A stretch of 64,000 nt of DNA from positions 62,001-126,000 of the forward strand of contig NZ_VSDO01000003.1 of the NCBI RefSeq assembly GCF_008084145.1, given 5' to 3'. The stretch's first letter is position 1; every line of letters starts with the position of its first letter. Positions 57,313 to 64,000 of this stretch are shown piece by piece. Made by a program: the position numbers and the translations under genes. Below the pieces are notes generated by a model. The model was given only the letters and a program-made list of their open reading frames with translations, searched no databases and had not been told where the DNA came from. The stretch comes from Paenibacillus faecis (lineage in GTDB: Bacteria > Bacillota > Bacilli > Paenibacillales > Paenibacillaceae).

Positions 57313-57399
57313 ATTTGGAAAAATCAGAAAGTGCGCCAGGCCTCTTGTTCTCAGTGGGTTAAATACGATTTATCTCCTACTACGATATCTGAAGGGACA

Positions 57400-58458
57400 C
57401 TAGGATCTCGCCCAAGTAAGACAATACACTTCCGCCGTACGCCCCCAGTATTCACATAATTCGCGGAGCAGCCCCGCACAGGTATCCACCGTACTCCCGG
57501 TAGTATAGACATCGTCTACCAACAGCAGCCGGACCGGCCTTGCTTCGGAGGTTTCAGCGATCATAGCGTCATGCCATGAAAAAACGGACCGTGGAAAAGT
57601 TTTGGCGACAGAGCGGTAAAGCGCCGGTTGGAGCAAATCCCATGCGTTGTCCGCGGGGCAAAAGATGCCCTGCAGGTCGCGCAGACGCTGCCAGCGGCTT
57701 TTGAAGCTCTGCTTCTCGGTGTGACGGATGCGCTCAAGCAGAGGGAGCAGCGGAGAACCGAGGATGGCGGACGCCTCTAACGCCAGCGTTCTCGCCTGAT
57801 TAAACCCGCGCTCCATCAGCCGGTCCTCGCTGACCGGCACAAAGGTAACGGCGTCGAAGCGGAAGCGGCTTGTCCCGCCGTTTTTTTCGCTTAACTCCCG
57901 AAGCATCCGCTGCGCGGCAAATCCGGCCATGCGCGCGAGAACAGGGCCCAGCGCCTCGTTGCCTCTGAACTTATACTGGGCAAGCCATTCCCGCATCGTG
58001 GCATTGTAAGCGACCGCGCTGCGGTTCAGCACAAAATTCCGCGCCGGGACCCCTTCACGGGTACAATCCGGACAGCCTACCGGGCGGCCGCAGGCCGCGC
58101 ATTTCAAGTTCCTGATCCAAGGGATGGAGGCGTAGCAGGAGGAGCAAATCTCCGGATAGCCTTTTTCGCTGCCCGAGATCATTTTGCCGCAGGTCAGACA
58201 GGGAAGGCCGGGAGGAGCGAGCAAATTATGCAATGGAGACAGCACCGCCTCCTTGGCCATGCTCCAGTTGATGCCGGCATAGGATACGGAAGACGCTTCA
58301 TTTACCAGCCCCGGCCGTCCCTCACCACGTCCCCAATTGTTCAACTGCTCGGACAACACCCCCGCGTTTTTTCCGCATTCCTTAACGGGCCATACCCGAT
58401 GATTTCTAAGCCGGGTAAGACGTTGCATCTCCTTACAGGCACAAGACGTATCTTTCAT
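57400..58458 (-). CDS. comFC: ComF-family phosphoribosyltransferase-like protein ComFC
   Basis: A 352-residue protein: an N-terminal extension of about 60-80 residues, a zinc-finger region (CLTCGKMI...CSSC, CAACGRPVGCPDC) and a PRTase domain ending in LLLVDDVYTTGSTVDTCAGL. Required with ComFA for DNA uptake in competent B. subtilis. GAGGAGG ten nt before the ATG, directly after comFA. comFB is absent. An internal ATG at 58258 would give the usual size (about 285 residues). Confidence 0.92.
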   Translation of the reverse strand: MKDTSCACKEMQRLTRLRNHRVWPVKECGKNAGVLSEQLNNWGRGEGRPGLVNEASSVSYAGINWSMAKEAVLSPLHNLLAPPGLPCLTCGKMISGSEKGYPEICSSCYASIPWIRNLKCAACGRPVGCPDCTREGVPARNFVLNRSAVAYNATMREWLAQYKFRGNEALGPVLARMAGFAAQRMLRELSEKNGGTSRFRFDAVTFVPVSEDRLMERGFNQARTLALEASAILGSPLLPLLERIRHTEKQSFKSRWQRLRDLQGIFCPADNAWDLLQPALYRSVAKTFPRSVFSWHDAMIAETSEARPVRLLLVDDVYTTGSTVDTCAGLLRELCEYWGRTAEVYCLTWARS

Positions 58459-58460
58459 TT

Positions 58461-60536
58461 TTAAACAACCTCCTCATCTTCTTTTAAAAAACCATGCTTA
58501 TACGCCATTTCATTCATCTCGCGAATTTGACGGACGGCTCCCTTTTGCGAACGGGTCCATTCTGGAGAGGCGAACACGACTCGCCCTTTGGGATCGTCTT
58601 TGGACCTTCCCGCCCGCCCCGCCATTTGCACCAACGAGGCCTCGTCGAACAGTTCACTGTCTGCATCCAATATGTATACATCGCTCTTTGGTATGGTTAC
58701 GCCACGTTCCAAAATGGTGGTCGTTACCAGAATTCGGGTTTGGGCGGCGCGGAATTCGAGCACATGGTCACCTCGCTGCTTGTCCTGCGATGACGTCCCT
58801 TCAACGGCCACCGCTGAGAAATGCTTCCGCAAAAGAGCTACGACAGGTTCAATATGGCGAATCCGCGCCACAAAAACAAAAATCTGCGCGCCTCTTTGCA
58901 TCGACGTCTCCAAAGCAGCAAGCAAGGCCTTGGGCAGCTCCCCCCTACGCAGGCAAACATCGACCGGCTTCATGCCGATCCGCACGGGCAGCGGTAGCGG
59001 GTGACCGTGGAACCTCGCCGGAACCTTGGCATGGGGCAGGCTGCCGCTCCGAACCTCACGCTCCAAGCGAGCCGGCGGCGTAGCCGAGAGAAAAACAAAC
59101 CGGCCGCACGGCTTGCAGGACTGCGCTGCGGCATACGCGAGCATCGGGTCGTTGTGGTACGGGAAGGCGTCGATCTCATCGATAATGACCAGATCAAAAG
59201 CCTGGTAAAACCGCATCAGCTGGTGGGTCGTCGACAGAACCAGCTTGGCCTCCGCCCAGCGCTGCGGGCTCCCCCCGTAAAGCACGGCGGTGGGCACTTC
59301 CGGGAAAGCCTTGGCGATTCGCGGACCGAGTTCCAGGACGACGTCGCGCCTCGGCGTCGCGACGAGTACTTTGCCGCCGCGGTCCAGGCTGTAGCGGAGC
59401 AGCGGAAAGATCATCTCCGTCTTGCCCGCACCGGTCACCGCCCAGAGCAGAAATCGCGGCGGTCCCGGCGTCGGCCCGGACGGAGCCGCGCGGCGCGGCA
59501 GCAGTCGGCCAAGAATCGGGATACCGATTCGCGACCAAGCGACGCGCAGCGGGCCGCCGGCCTCGGGGGAGGCGGCCGTGGGGGCTGGCGCAGCCGGTTC
59601 CGGCGGCTGCGCCAAAAAACGCAGCGCGGCGGCGGCCGCTTCGCGCTGCGCCGGGCTCAGGCCCCACCGGTCCAGCAGGGACCCGGTGGGGCACCCCGTG
59701 CCACCGCCTGCGGCGGGCGGCACCTCGGCGCTGCTGCCGCGCAGCAGCAGCGCACAAGAGCGGCTGCGCCCCAGCGCGAAGCAGGCCTCGCAGTAGGCGC
59801 AGCCGCCGCAGCCGCACGACCCGCAGGGCGTGCGACGGTGCACCCCGCTGCCGCAGCGCCGGCAGCGGAGCTCCGGGGCCCGCCGCACCAGCGGGCGGGC
59901 CGGCCCGCCTCGGGCGTCCGCTCGCGCGACGCCCGACGTGAGCTGCACGCGCCCCTGCAGGTGCGCGTGCTGCAGCGCGGAGCGCCAGGCCGGGCCCAGC
60001 TCCGGCAGGCGTTCCGCCAACAGTTGCTGGAGCTCCGCTTCCAGCAGCGACCGCCCAGCCAGCGCGTCGGCGAGTCGCGACGCTTCAAGCGGCCCCGCTG
60101 CGGGGAAGTCCCGCCCGCGCAGCAGGGCCGCCCCCGAGGCCGTAAATCCCCGCCCTCGGACCCACAACCACTTCAAGTTCGCCGCTTCGCCCAGCGAACG
60201 GATCCCCATCGGCACGCCTTGTCCTCCGCCAATCACGACCTTCGTTCGTTCCGCCAGCAGTTCCGCGCCTAGAACTCCCTCCATGTACCGGAGCCAATCA
60301 CGGTCCGACCAACGATCCAACTCCGCCCCCGGACGATGACCGAAATCGTCCCTAAGCGTCACAGCCCATCCCAAAGGCATTGCGGATGAGATCTGAAATA
60401 CTCCCTCGGCCGCACTAAACCGGCCTCCCGCCTCCTCCAATCTTTTGGACCACCAATCAAGGTCGGTACATAAATCCAAAGTGACCCATAAAGTCCAAGC
60501 TTGCTTCCCCCTTACGGCATACAATCCTGCTTTCAT
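58461..60536 (-). CDS. comFA: Competence DNA-uptake helicase ComFA
   Basis: A 691-residue DEAD-family ATPase thought to drive single-stranded DNA through the ComEC channel. A cysteine cluster CRRCG...CGSCGCGGCAYC lies at about residues 230-255. Walker A is AVTGAGKTEM, Walker B IIDEIDAFP, motif III LSATPP and motif VI MAGRAGRSK. ATG 60536 has AGAGAGGGGA upstream; the frame goes 54 codons further but without a site. Very GC-rich in the middle (about 59.5-60.1 kb), unlike its ends. Confidence 0.94.
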   Translation of the reverse strand: MKAGLYAVRGKQAWTLWVTLDLCTDLDWWSKRLEEAGGRFSAAEGVFQISSAMPLGWAVTLRDDFGHRPGAELDRWSDRDWLRYMEGVLGAELLAERTKVVIGGGQGVPMGIRSLGEAANLKWLWVRGRGFTASGAALLRGRDFPAAGPLEASRLADALAGRSLLEAELQQLLAERLPELGPAWRSALQHAHLQGRVQLTSGVARADARGGPARPLVRRAPELRCRRCGSGVHRRTPCGSCGCGGCAYCEACFALGRSRSCALLLRGSSAEVPPAAGGGTGCPTGSLLDRWGLSPAQREAAAAALRFLAQPPEPAAPAPTAASPEAGGPLRVAWSRIGIPILGRLLPRRAAPSGPTPGPPRFLLWAVTGAGKTEMIFPLLRYSLDRGGKVLVATPRRDVVLELGPRIAKAFPEVPTAVLYGGSPQRWAEAKLVLSTTHQLMRFYQAFDLVIIDEIDAFPYHNDPMLAYAAAQSCKPCGRFVFLSATPPARLEREVRSGSLPHAKVPARFHGHPLPLPVRIGMKPVDVCLRRGELPKALLAALETSMQRGAQIFVFVARIRHIEPVVALLRKHFSAVAVEGTSSQDKQRGDHVLEFRAAQTRILVTTTILERGVTIPKSDVYILDADSELFDEASLVQMAGRAGRSKDDPKGRVVFASPEWTRSQKGAVRQIREMNEMAYKHGFLKEDEEVV

Positions 60537-60652
60537 TTGGTTCCCCTCTCTTTTAGATAACATTTCATTCTGAATGTAGTCGCTTTCAAACTTCACTCTC
60601 AAGTTACTCCGGATTGTAAAAGTCAAAAATACGGATAAATGGGCATAAACGC

Positions 60653-60695
60653 AAAAAAGCACACTCCCCGGCCTTTCGCCTGAAAGAGTGTGCTT
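60653..60695 (-). terminator. Terminator of the small membrane-protein gene
   Basis: AAGCACACTC/GAGTGTGCTT stem. Read leftward it is followed by TTTTTTGCG. 37 nt beyond the stop of the next gene to the right. Confidence 0.8.
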
Positions 60696-60731
60696 CACAC
60701 CTTTAACTCATATCCTCTGTAAATTATTGAA

Positions 60732-61154
60732 TTATACCTGGACATAGGGAATTTTCGCCGCCTCCTGCGGCTTGCGAAGATCCACATGAATCAGAGTCTC
60801 TTCCCCTGTCAGAGTGCCCGACCCGATTTTTCCCGAATCGCCCGACGCTCGCCATGACCGCAGCGTCAAGTCGATCCCCGGCTGATCCCGCAGCTTGTGC
60901 ACGATCTTACGGGTATCATCCTGGGAATAATCGTCCAGCACCGTCACCTTAACGGACTCGCCACGAATCCGCGCATACCATGATAAAGCCCTTAAATACC
61001 ACTCCATTTGGTCCCCGTGATTCCGCGTAACCAAAATATAGTGCGTTCCCCCGGAGTCCTCCGGCGCTTGCCGCCGAAGCCTGCCGTAAGAAAGGTGAAC
61101 GAGCAGCGCCGCCACCACATAGCCGAACAGAATCCAACCCATGTGAACAACCAT
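60732..61154 (-). CDS. Small membrane protein with GT-A-like soluble part
   Basis: A 140-residue protein: one N-terminal transmembrane helix (WILFGYVVAALLVHLSYG, about 7-24), then a soluble part HYILVTRNHGDQMEWYLRAL and VKVTVLDDYSQDDTRKIVHKL, which looks like the first half of a GT2/GT-A nucleotide-sugar fold (NH...EW and LDDYSQD). Too short to be a whole transferase. No function assigned. AAGGAGG seven nt before ATG 61154. Lies between degU and comFA. Confidence 0.8.
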   Translation of the reverse strand: MVVHMGWILFGYVVAALLVHLSYGRLRRQAPEDSGGTHYILVTRNHGDQMEWYLRALSWYARIRGESVKVTVLDDYSQDDTRKIVHKLRDQPGIDLTLRSWRASGDSGKIGSGTLTGEETLIHVDLRKPQEAAKIPYVQV

Positions 61155-61327
61155 GGCCATTCCTCCTTGTAGAGCCCTTCGGCGGCGGGCCTTTCCCACC
61201 GCTGCCGAACACCCCTATATAGCGACAATATATGCCGCACCAAGGAAGACGGTTCCAAACGCGTTTTGCTCGTTAAGCTATATTAACAATTTTAATCTTA
61301 TGTATGCGCCCCGGCAAACCCTCTTAC

Positions 61328-61388
61328 TCTAAAATTTTTTAGAACAAGAGGGCGTCCTCTTATTTCATGTTCCAACAAAATTTGGAAC
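61328..61388. other. Inverted repeats downstream of degU
   Basis: TCTAAAATTTTTTAGA, then AAGAGG-GCGT-CCTCTT, then GTTCCAA/TTTGGAAC. One of these probably ends the degU transcript, but none has a strong T-run. Confidence 0.3.
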
Positions 61389-61442
61389 ACTAGACCGCAA
61401 AAGATCCCTAATTCGTGCTGTACGGCCTGCTTGTCAGTTCCT

Positions 61443-62171
61443 TTACAGGGTTACCCAGCCGAATTTAATGGCGTTGATAACGGCTTGCGTCCGGTCGTCG
61501 ACATCCATTTTTTGCAGAATGCTGCTGACATGGTTTTTGACCGTTTTCTCACTGATAAACAAGTGTTCTCCGATCATCTTGTTGCTGCGTCCTTCCGCCA
61601 TTAACCGAAGCACTTCCGCTTCGCGGCGCGTTAACGGATTATCTTCACCGGCCACGAATTTGACCCCGGCTTCGCGAATCGCATGATCTTCCGCAATGGC
61701 GCCGGTTTCGCTCAAATATTCCATACGGCGAAGCTGTTGAATCAATTTGCCCGTTACCTTCGGATGAATGAAGGCGTTGCCCTCCGCCACCGTGCGGATC
61801 GCGTTGATCAGCGACTCGGCCTCCATATCCTTCAGCAAATAACCGGTCGCCCCTTTGCGCAGGGTTTCAAATACATAACTTTCATCATCATGAATCGATA
61901 AAATAATGACCTTTACCTCCGGAAGCGCATCGCGAAGCTCGGCCGTCGCATCCACTCCGTTCAAGAGCGGCATGTTGATGTCCATGAGTACGATCTCCGG
62001 TTCGAGCTGGTGGCAGCACTCCAGAACCTGTGAGCCGTCACCGCATTCCCCCACGACCTCGATATCTTCCTCCATATTCAAAATCCGTTTCAATCCCTCG
62101 CGAAACAGCTGGTGATCGTCAGCCAAGAGAACTTTAATTGTTTGTCTACTGTTAGTAACAAGGTTATCCAT
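61443..62171 (-). CDS. degU: Response regulator DegU
   Basis: A 242-residue NarL/FixJ-type regulator: receiver domain with ADDHQLFREG, phospho-acceptor aspartate in VLMDINMP, conserved lysine in LLKDM, then a LuxR-type helix-turn-helix (LTRREAEVLRLMAEGRSNKM). Controls exoenzymes, competence and motility in Bacillus, so it is well placed next to comFA and flagellar genes. ATG 62171 with AAAGGAG upstream, overlapping degS by 8 bp. It lacks an obvious terminator. Confidence 0.97.
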   Translation of the reverse strand: MDNLVTNSRQTIKVLLADDHQLFREGLKRILNMEEDIEVVGECGDGSQVLECCHQLEPEIVLMDINMPLLNGVDATAELRDALPEVKVIILSIHDDESYVFETLRKGATGYLLKDMEAESLINAIRTVAEGNAFIHPKVTGKLIQQLRRMEYLSETGAIAEDHAIREAGVKFVAGEDNPLTRREAEVLRLMAEGRSNKMIGEHLFISEKTVKNHVSSILQKMDVDDRTQAVINAIKFGWVTL

Positions 62172-63354
62172 CCTGGTACTCCTTTCTCTTCTCTGCATTT
62201 GTCGGAATGTGGATAATGATTTTGGTGCCTATATTCGCTGTCGACTCTATTTCCATTCTTCCTTCCAGCAATTCTACCCGTTCCCGCATCCCGATCAGAC
62301 CAAAATGGGTGTGCTCCTTTGTCTTCTGCTCCAACTGGTCAACCTTGAATCCCAGTCCATTGTCCTGAACCACGATTTTGACCATTTGAGCCTGATAGGT
62401 GATATCGACGCCAACATAGGTAGGAAAGGCATGCTTGGCTGCATTGGTGAGAGCTTCCTGAACCAGTCTGAATACCGCCGCTTCCATGGGTGAAGACATG
62501 CGATGTTCTTTCCCTCTTGTTTCGAAGGTCGTTCTAATTTTGGTCTTCTCTTCGAAATCATGTACATACTTGCGCAAAGTCGGAATCAAACCTAGGTCAT
62601 CTAAAGCCATGGGACGCAAATTAAAAATGACTTTCCGCATTTCTTCCAGACTGGAACGGACTTGACTCTTCAAGTCTACTATTTCGTCCTGTACCATCTT
62701 AAATTCCTGCTTGGCAAGCATTCTTTCCACAATTTCCGTCCTAAGAACTAGATTCGCCAAAAGCTGAGCCGGCCCGTCATGAATCTCCCGCGAGATCCGC
62801 TTTCTTTCTTCTTCTTGCGCCAAAATAATCTTTAAACCGATCATCTGACGGTTTTTGGCGGATTCCAAAATCCGGGTCACTTGACCTAGTTCGCCTGACA
62901 GGTATTCCAAGACAACGCCCATTTGCGAACTGACGGTTTCCGCCCGTTCCACGGATTTTTCGACATTTCTCGCCCGCTTCTGAAGTTCGTCCCTGCGCGC
63001 CTTCAGATACATTTCTTTTTCCCGGTAAATCAAAAGATCCAACTGTAGCTGGGTGGCCTTCTCATACGCCTGCTTGATGTCTTCTTCCTTGTACCGCACA
63101 AAATCCCGGCTGACTTCCGTCAGCCGGATGCGGGAACGTCGGTAATTGATTTCCAGTTGGTCGACCTTTTCCACGGTCTCTGCGGTTTCTTTAACGACCT
63201 GCTGCAACTCATTGTTGAGCGTCTTCAGCTCATTCCGCGCTGCGTCCAAAATTTCAAGGATCTGCAGCTTGCTATTTTCCATAACGCCTACGGCGTTTTT
63301 AATAACGCGGTCAATTGCATCAGCTTGATAGTCTGCCACTTCACCCTTCTCCAT
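62164..63354 (-). CDS. degS: Sensor histidine kinase DegS
   Basis: A 396-residue cytoplasmic kinase: long coiled-coil sensor (about 20-180), then HisKA_3 with the phosphorylated histidine in RISREIHDGPAQLLAN, an NLRPMALDDLGLIPTLRKY stretch and an HATPase domain (VVQDNGLGF, GLIGMRERVELLEGRM). Phosphorylates DegU. No transmembrane segment. Start: ATG 63354 has weak AGGA close by, while GTG 63339 with GAAGGGTGA is a possible alternative. Confidence 0.96.
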   Translation of the reverse strand: MEKGEVADYQADAIDRVIKNAVGVMENSKLQILEILDAARNELKTLNNELQQVVKETAETVEKVDQLEINYRRSRIRLTEVSRDFVRYKEEDIKQAYEKATQLQLDLLIYREKEMYLKARRDELQKRARNVEKSVERAETVSSQMGVVLEYLSGELGQVTRILESAKNRQMIGLKIILAQEEERKRISREIHDGPAQLLANLVLRTEIVERMLAKQEFKMVQDEIVDLKSQVRSSLEEMRKVIFNLRPMALDDLGLIPTLRKYVHDFEEKTKIRTTFETRGKEHRMSSPMEAAVFRLVQEALTNAAKHAFPTYVGVDITYQAQMVKIVVQDNGLGFKVDQLEQKTKEHTHFGLIGMRERVELLEGRMEIESTANIGTKIIIHIPTNAEKRKEYQDG

Positions 63355-63386
63355 TTCCTGTGTCCGTATACTCCGAACTTATCATA

Positions 63387-64000
63387 TCATGATTCAAGGG
63401 TAATGGATTTGGTTTTCTTTTCCCAATTTACGGATATCCCTAGCTGCTCCGATACCAACCGTAGCGGGACTAAAGTCCTATTATTGTCAATAATCGGAGA
63501 AACCTCGGCCTTTTTCGTCGCTCCGTTAAGGATGAATTCCTTCTTGCCCACGGTTAACTCCAGCACGCTGGTCCCGCGCGTCACGGTGATTTTCCCCGCC
63601 GTTTTGTTCCACGCCGCTTCCCCGCCAAAAGCATCCACCACATACTTGATCGGGATATACGTCGTTCCGTCCTTTATAAGCGGAGCCACGTCCATATTTT
63701 GTTTTTGTCCGTTTACGGTCATCGATTTCTGTCCTGCCGTCATGATCACCTTAGCGCTCGGCAGGCCGGTATCCAAAGCCGCATTCCCGCCCGTCGCCGG
63801 CGCGGTAAACCGGATATTGTCAAAAGATACGCTGCCCGTCAAAGCGCGCTCATCCTGACCGTCCTCCAGATTGACCACATAAAGCCGTTTCAGCTTGGCC
63901 GGGTGTTTCAGTCCGCTCGCGGTCAGATCGATCGTCAACGTCTTCCAACCGGTGAAGTCGAGCGGCCGCGCAAGATCCACATAAACGCTCTTTCCGTCCG
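63387..64000 (-). CDS. Partial secreted protein with C-terminal stalk domain
   Basis: The C-terminal 204 codons of a leftward gene that continues past the right edge (no stop or start before 64000). The end is a stalk/copper-amine-oxidase-N-like domain: MTVNGQKQNMDVAPLIKDGT, YIPIKYVVDAFG and RTLVPLRLVSEQLG. Before it is a beta-sandwich-like segment (WKTLTIDLTASGLKHPAKLK, GSVSFDNIRFTAP). In Paenibacillus such ends occur on phosphodiester-glycosidase and cell-wall proteins. The catalytic part is out of view. Confidence 0.75.
   Translation of the reverse strand, partial: DGKSVYVDLARPLDFTGWKTLTIDLTASGLKHPAKLKRLYVVNLEDGQDERALTGSVSFDNIRFTAPATGGNAALDTGLPSAKVIMTAGQKSMTVNGQKQNMDVAPLIKDGTTYIPIKYVVDAFGGEAAWNKTAGKITVTRGTSVLELTVGKKEFILNGATKKAEVSPIIDNNRTLVPLRLVSEQLGISVNWEKKTKSITLES

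Noticed and set aside
59001..60272. Long rightward frames opposite comFA
   Set aside because: Arg/Ala-rich shadows of the GC-rich comFA coding strand, without start signals.
60537..60698. Upstream extension of comFA
   Set aside because: It covers the upstream terminator and promoter region and lacks a ribosome binding site.

Overview
The window looks like a chromosomal segment of a motile, competence-gene-bearing member of the Paenibacillaceae (Paenibacillus-like Firmicutes). This rests on gene content and order, not on a database search: strong AAGGAGG-type ribosome binding sites, an arginine operon in Bacillus order (argCJB-D-F-G-H), prfB with a programmed frameshift next to secA and long-form hpf, and the block degS-degU-comFA-comFC-yvyF-flgM-flgN-flgK-flgL-yviE-fliW-csrA-flaG-fliD-fliS-fliT-hag. 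Most genes read leftward (minus strand).

Layout. 0-5 kb: a partial PD-(D/E)xK-like gene, an MFS transporter and a yhbD-bacE-bacF (bactofilin) operon. 5-7 kb: a chemotaxis receptor. 7.3-16.2 kb: the arginine operon with its promoter. 16.3-18.8 kb: two zinc-ribbon membrane proteins, the second TcaA/YvbJ-like. 19.6-25.9 kb: YitT-family protein, prfB, secA, hpf, VanZ-like protein. 26-27.8 kb: a GT4 glycosyltransferase and a cold-shock protein. 28.3-36.3 kb is visibly AT-rich: a secreted beta-propeller-like protein, a CDP-3,6-dideoxyhexose cassette (rfbF, rfbG, rfbH and a terminal reductase/epimerase) and a large GT2. 36.4-48.3 kb: a tightly coupled 12-gene operon for a pseudaminic-acid-type nonulosonic acid and its Maf flagellin glycosyltransferase. 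48.3-56.5 kb: flagellin, filament cap, chaperones, CsrA/FliW and hook-associated proteins. 56.5-64 kb: yvyF, comFC, comFA, degU, degS and a partial stalk-domain protein.

How it fits together. Flagellin (hag), the glycosylation operon and flgM each have a recognisable sigma-D promoter, so filament protein, its sugar and the anti-sigma factor should be switched together. CsrA and FliW are encoded nearby, and the hag leader carries CsrA-type sites.

The most unusual signal is a family of intergenic elements of about 190 bp. Four copies (near 4.6, 13.5, 19.0 and 57.1 kb) each carry four CCTGCA-N4-TGCA modules spaced 50-51/61/51-52 bp. A fifth element (8.9 kb) has a quite different core palindrome (ACGGGA/TCCCGT) but the same spacing, 52/62/51. 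I know of no described system of this kind. Two of the five fill the only large gaps inside the arginine operon. No tRNA, rRNA, CRISPR array or intact insertion sequence was seen.
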